The notes beneath the pieces are model-generated. The model did no database searches. It was not told the origin of the DNA and saw only the letters and a list, made by a program, of their open reading frames with translations. Positions 12,888 through 20,874 of a stretch of 25,241 nt of DNA are shown here, in pieces. Every line of letters starts with the position of its first letter. Position 1 is the stretch's first letter. The position numbers were made by a program, and so were the translations under genes. Origin of the DNA: a virus. The stretch spans positions 1-25,241 of the IMG/VR virus record IMGVR_UViG_3300032235_000830; one strand, written 5' to 3'.

Positions 12888-13259
12888 TTACTCATCATAT
12901 ATAGTTTCATCTAACCTTGAAAACATCTTGATAAACTGACCCGCCTTAGCGTTTGCCTCGTCTTCAATCTCACCACCAATATCCGGTGGTTTTGGTCCAT
13001 CTAAACGACCTTCTTCAAATTGTTTGTGATGTACTAGTTCATGTGCAATACTTCTCATTACGTCCACTAATGCACGATTCTTACCGTATACCTTAACAAC
13101 TTTGTGTTCTTGTCTGTAATCGTAATTTGCGGTGGTTTTAAGACCATCTCTTGTTGCCTTCACTAATATCTCCGGCATATTTTTAATGTCTAACTCCTTT
13201 TTAACGAATTTAACAAATTCACTTAACTTATTTTCTTTCTTCTCGTCTAAAAAACTCAT
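12888..13259 (-). CDS. Zincin-like metallopeptidase
   Basis: With the start at ATG 13259 (MSFLDEKKEN) the protein has 123 residues. A longer frame to 13298 adds a hydrophobic stretch, but the internal ATG fits the usual start better. It carries the zinc site IAHELVHHKQ (H73, E74, H77) and a downstream acidic motif EIEDEANAKAG that probably supplies the third zinc ligand (E101). The layout, HELVHHKQ followed by EG and then E-x-x-ANAxAG, is seen in small phage peptidase-like proteins. The substrate is unknown. It is transcribed opposite to its neighbours, ending 1 nt from the lipoprotein stop. Confidence 0.8.
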   Translation of the reverse strand: MSFLDEKKENKLSEFVKFVKKELDIKNMPEILVKATRDGLKTTANYDYRQEHKVVKVYGKNRALVDVMRSIAHELVHHKQFEEGRLDGPKPPDIGGEIEDEANAKAGQFIKMFSRLDETIYDE

Positions 13260-13329
13260 ATTAATAAATATAGAAAAATATATAAAATGATTATACAAAA
13301 AAATAACTATATTATGTATAATTAACGAT

Positions 13330-13656
13330 ATGATAGATTGGTATACTATAGAGTACTTGTACCCTAAGGCATTTAAAGAATTTAGTAAGAAGATGTTCCC
13401 TAATGTTGGGGTATTGAGTATATCGTCATTGGAGTTTTATGACACAAAGAAATTATACCATTTCTTTGATAAGGAAGGTGTTTATATGACAATTGAAATG
13501 TATAATCCAAAACAATGGGTGTTTTCCATATCATTACATAGTGGTATCGTATTGGGTCCAAGACAAGAATCTAAAACTACAAGAGAAGAGACAGAACTTG
13601 ACGGTTTTATTGAATGTTTTAAAGTTTTAGATAACTTAATTAAAGATAAAAAGTAA
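13330..13656 (+). CDS. Hypothetical protein, 108 aa
   Basis: The protein starts MIDWYTIEYLYPKAFKEFSK and has a mixed alpha/beta look with several aromatic residues (FYDTKKLYHFFDKEGVYMTIEM, NPKQWVFSI). It has no signal peptide, membrane segment or recognised motif. Two further short genes follow at 2-nt and 1-nt spacing, forming a small operon. I do not recognise a family. Confidence 0.7.
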   Translation: MIDWYTIEYLYPKAFKEFSKKMFPNVGVLSISSLEFYDTKKLYHFFDKEGVYMTIEMYNPKQWVFSISLHSGIVLGPRQESKTTREETELDGFIECFKVLDNLIKDKK

Positions 13657-13658
13657 TT

Positions 13659-13955
13659 ATGGATATGTCTATTAATTTCTTATTGCAAGCAACCAGAGTG
13701 TTGAACTTTGGTCATTATGACGAGGTTGAACTATCAATGACGTATAATTATATTACTGCACTTGACAATGAGATATTAAATGACTACTTTAATACATGTA
13801 CAATTCTATCATATGATAATGACCTTGAATTATATATTGAGATTGTTGAAACATTAATCTTAATATTTGAAGAAAGAGAGGAATATGAAAAATGTGCAAA
13901 ATTAAAACGTAAAAAAGAAGAATCAATAACAATAATCAATAAAAACAAAATATAA
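13659..13955 (+). CDS. Hypothetical helical protein with UVR-like C-terminus, 98 aa
   Basis: The helical protein begins MDMSINFLLQATRV and ends with REEYEKCAKLKRKKEESI. That last stretch resembles the UVR motif (E-Y-E-x-A-x-x-L-[KR]), a short paired-helix interaction motif known from UvrB/UvrC and Clp proteins. The first 70 residues contain acidic and aromatic residues without a known domain. It is the second gene in a three-gene operon, 2 nt after its neighbour. The UVR resemblance is a short match and may be convergent. Confidence 0.65.
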   Translation: MDMSINFLLQATRVLNFGHYDEVELSMTYNYITALDNEILNDYFNTCTILSYDNDLELYIEIVETLILIFEEREEYEKCAKLKRKKEESITIINKNKI

Positions 13956-13956
13956 T

Positions 13957-14094
13957 ATGTCACTATTAAAAATATCAGACGAAGAACGAAAGAAAATTTC
14001 GGAACAACATAAGAAACTTGAAAAAGAAAACCAACAAAAAAAAGATGAATTAAAAAAAGGTTTACAACAACCTGAAAATAAAAAAACCTCCTAA
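13957..14094 (+). CDS. Short charged helical protein, 45 aa
   Basis: The ORF starts at 13957, 1 nt after the previous stop, and ends with TAA at 14092-14094, which lies in the loop of the following terminator. The 45-residue product is almost all Lys, Glu and Gln (MSLLKISDEERKKISEQHKK), a probable single helix. No family is recognised; the placement as last gene of an operon supports it. Confidence 0.6.
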   Translation: MSLLKISDEERKKISEQHKKLEKENQQKKDELKKGLQQPENKKTS

Positions 14095-14108
14095 TTGGAG
14101 GTTTTTTT
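14081..14108. terminator. Bidirectional terminator between convergent genes
   Basis: AAAAAACCTCC (14081-14091) and GGAGGTTTTTTT (14097-14108) form a stem with U-runs usable on both strands. It ends the small plus-strand operon and the eight-gene minus-strand glycosyltransferase operon (stop at 14110). The stop codon of the 45-aa gene is in the loop. Confidence 0.88.
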
Positions 14109-14109
14109 A

Positions 14110-15783
14110 TTAGTTTTCTCTTCTTTCTTCTGGTTTATAATGTACGAATCTATTATGTTCAGTTGGTGTTGCCAATAATAGACCAGGATTTATTTTATTC
14201 TCTAATGTCATTTGATAAATGTGTGACATCCATGTTTGTTCATATGGATAATTCCATTTAGTATCTAAAAACATTTTTTTATTACCATTTTTTGAAACCA
14301 CTTGTGGCCAATTACAATAATAAATGTCACCTGTTGCGTATGGTAAATGTCTATGTGACTTTATGTTTTTAAATTTTTGAAATGGTGCCAAGTTATGGTC
14401 GTTAGAACTTTTGATAGGTGCTTCAGGAAACAAATCAGCTCTTACGTTTGCCGGAACATTATGCCATGCCCATTGTTTAGAATTATCACCAAAAAACTCA
14501 CTAAAATTCCATTTAAGATAATCAAAGTTTTCTGTCCACGCAATTTCCATCATAATGTTATAGAAATCTTTAATTTTTCTTCTAAAACCATTTCGACAAA
14601 ACTCATCCTGACCCAAGTAAAAAAACATATCATCTTCAAAAAAGAAATGATAATCAAAATTATTTTCATCGGCATGCTCGGAGATAAATTGTCTACCACC
14701 ACATATCCCTAAATTTTCTTTATGTATCTCCTCAAACCCATATTTTTCACATAACCGGTCATACTCTTCAAATGTTTCTTCATTTAATGAATTATTTAAT
14801 AGGTACTTTTTAGGTCTTTCTAAAAAATTATTATCATACAATTCAAATGATGTACATAGTTTTTCAAATTGACTTGGGGAATTATAGGTTAATACGTATA
14901 GGGCCACATTATTAACATTGTGTTCATTGACTTTCACGTTACCACTTGATTCGACCTTAGGTATTAAATTATCGGTTTTTAAATTTTCAAAAAATAACCC
15001 CAATAACCCATTATATTCTATTTCAAAATATTGGAAAAATTCAGGATATCTGTATAACATAATCGTAAATAACGATTCTTCGGTACCCATATAACCTCTT
15101 GACAATGTTGTAGATAACAAATTATAATATATTTCATTAACCTTTGGTATTAGATGTTTAGGGCCACCAAATATACCACCTCTAGCGACTTTATCCACTT
15201 CACCACCGGCAAATTCACACATCGGACGATATTCAAAACCATGTATTTCAACTTTTCCATCATAAGGAAAACAAACAAAACTAAATTTGTTAAAATACTT
15301 ATCAATTTTTTCAATAACATTATCCGACCAAAAATAACCTTCATGTACAGTATTTGTTAATGCACCATCAACCCAAATTAAATGTGTCGAATTAAACGGG
15401 TCCATAATGACAGCGTCATTTAATAAAAACATTTTTGACATTACGATTGGATTATACATTTCCAATTTCGCCTGTGTACTATCAGATAACCATCCCGATT
15501 GACTATACCAATCTTCACTTAATCTAATCTTTTGAATGTTATAATATATAGTTTCATTGTTCTTAAACCAATCTAATTCTCTAATAATAACTAAAGTGTT
15601 ATCACGATTACGATGCTCCCAAACAAAACTTTCATATTGTCCCTCTATGAAAATTATCATATTGTTTGGTGACTTCATTAATTTCTCCAAATGTTTTAGG
15701 TAATGTTCAAAAGTTCTACTCCACCCTTCGGTTAATGTATCTCTTTTTATATCCCAAATTCCTGTTACTATTGTGTTACTCAT
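14110..15783 (-). CDS. Two-domain glycosyltransferase: HtrL/YibB-like plus GT-A domain
   Basis: The 557-aa protein joins two transferase domains. Residues 1 to about 280 look like the HtrL/YibB family (IVTGIWDIKRD start, LIWVDGALTN around D139, then IFGGPKHL and GTEESLFTIM). Residues about 290-557 look like a separate GT-A domain, with ALYVLTYNSPSQFEKL, a FEDDMFF metal site (E383-D384-D385) and a long C-terminal tail. It is the last gene of the operon and follows its upstream neighbour by 3 nt. It probably adds two sugars or bridges two steps of one glycan; donor and acceptor cannot be read from sequence. Confidence 0.7.
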   Translation of the reverse strand: MSNTIVTGIWDIKRDTLTEGWSRTFEHYLKHLEKLMKSPNNMIIFIEGQYESFVWEHRNRDNTLVIIRELDWFKNNETIYYNIQKIRLSEDWYSQSGWLSDSTQAKLEMYNPIVMSKMFLLNDAVIMDPFNSTHLIWVDGALTNTVHEGYFWSDNVIEKIDKYFNKFSFVCFPYDGKVEIHGFEYRPMCEFAGGEVDKVARGGIFGGPKHLIPKVNEIYYNLLSTTLSRGYMGTEESLFTIMLYRYPEFFQYFEIEYNGLLGLFFENLKTDNLIPKVESSGNVKVNEHNVNNVALYVLTYNSPSQFEKLCTSFELYDNNFLERPKKYLLNNSLNEETFEEYDRLCEKYGFEEIHKENLGICGGRQFISEHADENNFDYHFFFEDDMFFYLGQDEFCRNGFRRKIKDFYNIMMEIAWTENFDYLKWNFSEFFGDNSKQWAWHNVPANVRADLFPEAPIKSSNDHNLAPFQKFKNIKSHRHLPYATGDIYYCNWPQVVSKNGNKKMFLDTKWNYPYEQTWMSHIYQMTLENKINPGLLLATPTEHNRFVHYKPEERREN

Positions 15784-15786
15784 ATA

Positions 15787-16635
15787 CTATCTAAATGGTG
15801 GAAAATATCTTTGTTTATTTGGTATGTTTGTTTGATTAAAAGAATTTGAAAAGAATAAAAATCCTGAAAACCAATTACATAATCTTAATATTTTTTCTGA
15901 TTTGGACATTACGTACATTTCAAAAATTGTTTCTTTAAAAAATTTCATCAATTTTTCATCGTCCCAATCATATGTTCTTGTGTACCAATTTTCAGGAAAT
16001 AAATAATCATTAAAAAAAGTATTTGAATAATTTAACGTAACTATCCTATCTTTAAAATCTTGGTCAGATGTACAAACAAATATAGGAATTTCAGTATTAT
16101 CTTTCAAGAAATCACATAATATTTCTTTGTAATTATTAAACGATGTTTCTTTGTTATCTATCTCATACCAACGATAATGAATAGAATAATATTTAGCGGG
16201 AAACGTTTTAATTTTTTCTTCACAAAAATCCATAATTTCCTTTGTAAATAAATTATATTTTGGTAAATCGTCAGTATCCTGCCAATAATAATATTCATTA
16301 AATTGATATTCAACATCAATTTTTTTATCCACATAAACTTGAAAAATACCGTAATTATCAAAAATTAATTCATAGTCTTTGGGGTATGTGTTATATTGAT
16401 TATTAAACTCGTTTAATACAATATTTAAATTGTCGAATTTATCTAATTGAAAAACTCTTTTGAAAATACTTCTATCTTCATCATTCATTTTATAGGGATT
16501 GAGACCTATGTTAACGTATGTGGTTATCTCATAACCCAATTCTTTTAAATACTCATGTGCAATATATGCTCTATACATTCCACCATAAGAGTCGCCTAAA
16601 CCGGATGTCATCCCAAAACTAACTATTGCTTTCAT
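15787..16635 (-). CDS. Fucosyltransferase-like (GT-B) protein
   Basis: The 282-aa protein has a GT-B-like look. The N-terminus has GLGDSYGGMYRAYIAHEY (12-29), a glycine-rich loop plus helix typical of GT11/GT23-like fucosyltransferases. The C-terminal half holds YSIHYRWYEID, IFVCTSDQDF and EMYVMSKSEKILRLCNWFSGF, resembling the nucleotide-sugar site of alpha-1,2/1,6-fucosyltransferases, though the usual HxRRxD is changed to HYRW. It starts 1 nt before the upstream gene's stop region and lies in the glycosyltransferase operon. Fucose as donor is plausible; the family call is tentative. Confidence 0.5.
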   Translation of the reverse strand: MKAIVSFGMTSGLGDSYGGMYRAYIAHEYLKELGYEITTYVNIGLNPYKMNDEDRSIFKRVFQLDKFDNLNIVLNEFNNQYNTYPKDYELIFDNYGIFQVYVDKKIDVEYQFNEYYYWQDTDDLPKYNLFTKEIMDFCEEKIKTFPAKYYSIHYRWYEIDNKETSFNNYKEILCDFLKDNTEIPIFVCTSDQDFKDRIVTLNYSNTFFNDYLFPENWYTRTYDWDDEKLMKFFKETIFEMYVMSKSEKILRLCNWFSGFLFFSNSFNQTNIPNKQRYFPPFR

Positions 16636-17571
16636 TTAATAGTTTAAAATATCGTGCCAAATCATATACAATGGTTTTGGCCCATCATTATTATCTTTCC
16701 AAATTTCAAAATGGTAGTCTATGTTGGTTCCATTTTGATGTGTTGAAAAGTCAAACGGTAAAAACAATTCTTTATTCAGTGAATCGTATGCTACTTTCAT
16801 GATTGATTCCTCTGTTACTAAAAAATCATTATCAAGTGCCTTATTCGCGAAATACCAAAATTGATTTATAAATTGTCTTATTGTATTAACATCACCACCA
16901 AACATTCCGGCAATTAAATAAGGACCTCTATAGACATCATAATCAATAATGTTATGTGATTGCCATTGACCATATGATGTCTGTGGATTATTTGTAGTTA
17001 TGACAAAAATTTTATCTTTTGTAATACTTTCAATTTTATCCATCAAATTTTCATTGAATAATAATCCGAAATCATATTGTGTTTGTTGTATGTGATTCCA
17101 ATATGGTGGACGACCATCAGATAAATCGTGGAAACTTGGGTCATGATATGGAACACAATACATCCAAGGAAAAATACCAGGATGTTGTAAACCAACGTCC
17201 AACCAATAAATCTGGTCAGTATCAACCATCTCTCTTTCCATTAAATCAAATTTACCCCACATAATTTCAGGACCTCGACCATCCAAATCAGTGTTAAAAT
17301 GTTTTTCCCGACATTCATTTATACCACTATGTAGTTTCATATCTGTCAATTCCAACAATTTAATTGTTAAATTTTCTAAATTATGCGTTTGTTTTAATTC
17401 TTCAAGTTCATTTAAATTTATTTGATGTGTGTAACATATTATTTCACGACCTAAATTTTTACAGTGACTTGTTAATGACCCAAGATATCTATCTTTTCTT
17501 GCTGGAATGGCACCTTGAAAAGGATACCCATTAACATCCATCCAATATGCAGTTACGTATTTTGCTCTCAT
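16636..17571 (-). CDS. HtrL/YibB-like glycosyltransferase
   Basis: The 311-aa protein shares its central signatures with the N-terminal domain of the 557-aa neighbour. IYWLDVGLQHPG (D125) matches LIWVDGALTN as the DxD-like site, and AGMFGGD (about 221-227) followed by LVTEESIMKVA (251-261) matches IFGG...GTEESLFTIM. These suggest a common ancestral fold, now used twice in one operon. The protein is single-domain and near full family length. It probably transfers a sugar to the same glycan built by the other operon genes. Confidence 0.65.
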   Translation of the reverse strand: MRAKYVTAYWMDVNGYPFQGAIPARKDRYLGSLTSHCKNLGREIICYTHQINLNELEELKQTHNLENLTIKLLELTDMKLHSGINECREKHFNTDLDGRGPEIMWGKFDLMEREMVDTDQIYWLDVGLQHPGIFPWMYCVPYHDPSFHDLSDGRPPYWNHIQQTQYDFGLLFNENLMDKIESITKDKIFVITTNNPQTSYGQWQSHNIIDYDVYRGPYLIAGMFGGDVNTIRQFINQFWYFANKALDNDFLVTEESIMKVAYDSLNKELFLPFDFSTHQNGTNIDYHFEIWKDNNDGPKPLYMIWHDILNY

Positions 17572-17619
17572 TTATTGTTTAATTTTTTAATAATTTTATT
17601 TTTGTGGTCAAAACGACGT

Positions 17620-18366
17620 TTAAAATCTAACATGAAAATCATTTGTTTTTGTATAAAAATAAAAACAATTATTTAAATGGTGACCAAACATTCCTTGATA
17701 AGCATATTTCATCTCCGATTCTAATATTGAAATACCAATTTCAAAACCATCTGGATAATTTCTAATATCGTTTGCAATTGAATACCAAAGAAATTGTTCC
17801 CACCTTTGAACAAAGAATTTGAATTTCCAATTATTTTTTATAACCAATATTTGTTCATTAACGCAATGGGCATCATCCCATTTTGTGTGGTCAAAAACAT
17901 CGTAGTCGTATAACTTATCTTTGAAAAAACTTTCGTTTGGATTTTGTTTATGTGAACCAATTGGTGCCGGTCTTTCAAATAAACAATCAATATTCTCTCT
18001 ATCCATATGGTCTAACATTCCTAATATCTTTTCTTCAGTAAATCCGGTATACATTCCCCAATCACCATCAGTAAAAATTACATAGTCATGTTTATCATCA
18101 GGATTTTCTTTTTCCCACTCTAATACATGTTTTAATGAAAGACACTTTAAATTTAAGTGAAAATTAAAACCACCTCTTGAATCTTCAGTTGAGTATGGAT
18201 TAATTACTTTAGTATAAATTCTTTCACCTTGATTTAATAATTCTTCATTCATGGTGGTAATAAAAAAATTACCTTGTGTGGTATTTTCTTTTAAATCCTT
18301 ATAAAACTCTTTAGTTTTAGTTTCATACGGTTCGTTAACTGCTAACGTGGCAAAACAATATCTCAT
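17620..18366 (-). CDS. GT-A-fold glycosyltransferase
   Basis: The 248-aa protein has a GT-A layout with FATLAVNEPYETKTKEF at the N-terminus and HDYVIFTDGDWG (D100-G101-D102) as the DxD-type metal-binding motif. CVNEQILVIKNNWKFKFF follows, as in transferases that use nucleotide-diphosphosugars. It lies mid-operon; a 48-nt gap to the next gene is the only larger space in the operon and shows no gene or clear promoter. The donor and acceptor are unknown. Confidence 0.65.
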   Translation of the reverse strand: MRYCFATLAVNEPYETKTKEFYKDLKENTTQGNFFITTMNEELLNQGERIYTKVINPYSTEDSRGGFNFHLNLKCLSLKHVLEWEKENPDDKHDYVIFTDGDWGMYTGFTEEKILGMLDHMDRENIDCLFERPAPIGSHKQNPNESFFKDKLYDYDVFDHTKWDDAHCVNEQILVIKNNWKFKFFVQRWEQFLWYSIANDIRNYPDGFEIGISILESEMKYAYQGMFGHHLNNCFYFYTKTNDFHVRF

Positions 18367-18367
18367 A

Positions 18368-19048
18368 TTATAAATTTAATTCTTTTAAAAATTTTAAACA
18401 AGTTTCTCCGCTAGGTACTGTTGGATTATCATTTTCATCTAACTGCATCCCAATAAAAAATTCTTTATTTACTCTTGGTATATAGGTTTCGGGTCTATCA
18501 AAACCACAATATTCAACATTCTCAGATGGAATGTCTTTCATATATTCATATAAAATTTCTTGGTCAGTACCCCATCTTAAATCAGAGTTACCAACAAATG
18601 AATTAAAATGATTTTCAAATTCTACCTTCTTACCTCTAATACCATATAATCCACTTGGTACCGGTGAGTGCCAAGGATGGTCCCTAATAATAAAATAATC
18701 TTTACCATTGTCTAACCATCTATTAATATATTCAACCTCCCTATCTGAAACTCTACTATCTAAATCTCTTACTATGGTAATATCATTATTTAAAAAGGAT
18801 AAGAATCTCCAAAAGAACGGAAAATCTTTGGGACCTTTATTACCAATAGTTATGTTAGAAACATCAATTAAAGTTGCGCCCATTGATGACAATTTTTCAA
18901 CACTATCCATTCTTGTCATTTCAGGATGGTAATAAATAACAGTTTCCCAATCTGGTAATAAAATTTTATTTACTTCAACATTTTTTTCCGCACCTATGTA
19001 ATATTTTGGTTCATAGCCAAATAACGTAAACGATATTACTTTTTTCAT
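18368..19048 (-). CDS. Glycosyltransferase (DxD, GT8/GT32-like)
   Basis: The 226-aa protein begins VISFTLFGYEPKYYIGAEKN and has a conserved DxD core, ITIVRDLDSRVSDREVEYINRW (D95-L96-D97), then FIIRDHPWHSPVPSGLYGIRGK and WGTDQEILYEY. This R-D-x-D-S-R plus RDHPxH arrangement is typical of a group of bacterial GT-A enzymes whose substrates are mostly unknown. It starts inside the upstream GT10 gene (4-nt overlap) and ends 1 nt before the next. It probably works on the same surface glycan. Confidence 0.7.
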   Translation of the reverse strand: MKKVISFTLFGYEPKYYIGAEKNVEVNKILLPDWETVIYYHPEMTRMDSVEKLSSMGATLIDVSNITIGNKGPKDFPFFWRFLSFLNNDITIVRDLDSRVSDREVEYINRWLDNGKDYFIIRDHPWHSPVPSGLYGIRGKKVEFENHFNSFVGNSDLRWGTDQEILYEYMKDIPSENVEYCGFDRPETYIPRVNKEFFIGMQLDENDNPTVPSGETCLKFLKELNL

Positions 19049-20043
19049 TCTTCTATTATTTTTTCAAAAAAGTTTAAGATGTATTCCTCATTAAAATACT
19101 CAGGTAATTTATTGTCAATAAAAATTGGTTCCCCAAAATATTTCTTTAGTTTATTTTTATCTTCATATACTTCACTAATATATTCAAAGGCATGTTCAAA
19201 GTTTTCAAACTTATGACAATTAATAAACGTATCGGGATTAAAACCTTCCTCCTCAATAAATTGATTACCGTAAAAAATTGGTATACAATTTGCTGCATAT
19301 GAGTGAATAATTTTTTCCTGTGTCAAATAATCCGTATTAGTAAATTGAAACGCTAAGTTAAACATGGTATCAGAAAAAAAGTTAATCTTATCTCTATACG
19401 TTAACCCATCAATTCTACCCATATAATCGGGATTGGAGTAATTATGATACTTGTAAGGGTTTAATCCATCCTCATCTTTAATTGTTTGTCTCCACGGACC
19501 TGATGATTTTATGTAATATTTTTTTTCGGCAATATCAAAAAATGTTGCTCTATCAGGATTATTACTTGCTTGTACTAAACTACAAAAGTGTTTTTTTGAA
19601 TTTATAATATCATCCGAATTTCTTTTCTCCAACATCCAATTATATGGATTGTTAAACATACCACCTTCATTATGAAGTACAAACGCATCTAAAACTAATG
19701 TTGGGAATCTTAAATATCTTTCATGATTTTCGTGTTCATATCCTAATGCATAATAATTTACACCTTTATTAATATGAGACATAAAATCGGGACGAGCTTC
19801 ACCACTTAAAAATACCTTTTTTATTGAATCGTCATATTCATGAATACCTCTTACCGTTTCTTTTGTATAATAATCTAATTCATTTTCTCTATAGAATTGA
19901 TTAGTGTATATCACTAAATCGGGATTAACAGCATCGATTACAACTTCGTATTTCTTTTGTAATATGTCCACAAAAAAATTAATCCACGAAAAATTACCAA
20001 CACCGGGAAAACTTGCTCTACTTAATTTTATTTTTCTTTTCAT
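19045..20043 (-). CDS. GT10 alpha-1,3/4-fucosyltransferase
   Basis: The 332-aa protein has the GT10 layout. KKHFCSLVQASNNPDRATFFD (150-170) corresponds to the donor-domain entry, and the diagnostic block FNLAFQFTNTDYLTQEKI, HSYAANCIPIFYGN, then GFNPDTFINCHKF (about 228-279) matches the alpha-1,3-fucosyltransferase motif (normally AFENSxxxDYVTEK, GxIPIYWG, F-N-x-x-S-F). It should transfer fucose from GDP-fucose to an N-acetylglucosamine- or galactose-containing glycan. It starts adjacent to the upstream GT11-like gene and overlaps the downstream gene by 4 nt (ATGA). Strongest family call in the operon. Confidence 0.82.
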   Translation of the reverse strand: MKRKIKLSRASFPGVGNFSWINFFVDILQKKYEVVIDAVNPDLVIYTNQFYRENELDYYTKETVRGIHEYDDSIKKVFLSGEARPDFMSHINKGVNYYALGYEHENHERYLRFPTLVLDAFVLHNEGGMFNNPYNWMLEKRNSDDIINSKKHFCSLVQASNNPDRATFFDIAEKKYYIKSSGPWRQTIKDEDGLNPYKYHNYSNPDYMGRIDGLTYRDKINFFSDTMFNLAFQFTNTDYLTQEKIIHSYAANCIPIFYGNQFIEEEGFNPDTFINCHKFENFEHAFEYISEVYEDKNKLKKYFGEPIFIDNKLPEYFNEEYILNFFEKIIEE

Positions 20044-20874
20044 TTAAACTGTTTTTAAATTTATAAATTTATACCTATCTTCATCATCAACAACTAAGTT
20101 AACACCCCCAATGAACTTTTCATTATTTGAATTTGGTCCATCATCTGTCATAGGCCAATAAATTGTTTCCGCATTTGATAAAAAACACGCCCAAAATGAA
20201 AATGTACCTTGGCATGCAATAATTTTATTAAAACTTGTGATTTCTGAGAACAATGTTTGAATCCCACTCTCTAAATAAATTGGATTATATTTTTTTAATT
20301 TTTCAAATAGTGTATTATGTTTATGACAATGGTCAAATGATACATACAATCTATCAAAATTTTCATTTTCTAATAAATCTATATAATATTCATCAGGTAA
20401 TACAAATCTTGCATCTTGAGTACTATCCCTTAACATAATAACAATATCATTATTATTTCTTTTAGGTCTAATATATGATTGATAGTAAAGTTTTATTTTT
20501 TCTTTATACGGTTTTATGTATTCATATTTAGTAAAATATCCTAAAATTTCTATTGGTCTATTTGGATTGGACTCTATAAATTTTTCTATATTTTTATAAT
20601 GTGCCATATCCCTATCATCCAATGTCACTTTACTACCATCTATATTTTTACGATTGGATATCCCTTCCATCCAAAATTTTTCATTTTGATATCCCAAATG
20701 AAATAAATCTCTACGAACTAATGGATTTTCAGGTAAAATTAAATTGCAATCTAAAATATCAGATGCAATTCTAGCGATTGCATACATAAACAATTTATTA
20801 CCTAAATTTTTTCTAAAAGTACTAAAACTTCCACCTTCTAAAGATTGGTCAAAGTCATCATAAAATGTAATCAT
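20044..20874 (-). CDS. GT11-like alpha-1,2-fucosyltransferase
   Basis: The 276-aa protein has the GT11 hallmarks: FRKNLGNKLFMYAIARIAS near the N-terminus (family GNQMFQYA-like), IVIMLRDSTQDARFVLPDEYY (donor region; the usual HxRRGDY is altered to MLRDSTQ), RLYVSFD, and IACQGTFSFWACFLSNAE, which matches the conserved C-terminal S-x-F-S-W-W/WA block. It is slightly short for GT11. It starts at 20874, sharing 1 nt with the upstream gene's stop. It should use GDP-fucose, but the changed donor motif leaves room for another sugar. Confidence 0.65.
   Translation of the reverse strand: MITFYDDFDQSLEGGSFSTFRKNLGNKLFMYAIARIASDILDCNLILPENPLVRRDLFHLGYQNEKFWMEGISNRKNIDGSKVTLDDRDMAHYKNIEKFIESNPNRPIEILGYFTKYEYIKPYKEKIKLYYQSYIRPKRNNNDIVIMLRDSTQDARFVLPDEYYIDLLENENFDRLYVSFDHCHKHNTLFEKLKKYNPIYLESGIQTLFSEITSFNKIIACQGTFSFWACFLSNAETIYWPMTDDGPNSNNEKFIGGVNLVVDDEDRYKFINLKTV

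Noticed and set aside
12888-13298. Longer 136-aa form of the zincin-like peptidase
   Set aside because: The extra residues are a hydrophobic AT-rich run (YNHFIYFSIFIN); the internal ATG at 13259 gives a normal soluble start.
14377-14712. 111-aa plus-strand frame opposite the 557-aa glycosyltransferase
   Set aside because: Antisense shadow of a gene with matching domain motifs and operon position; no start context or family resemblance.
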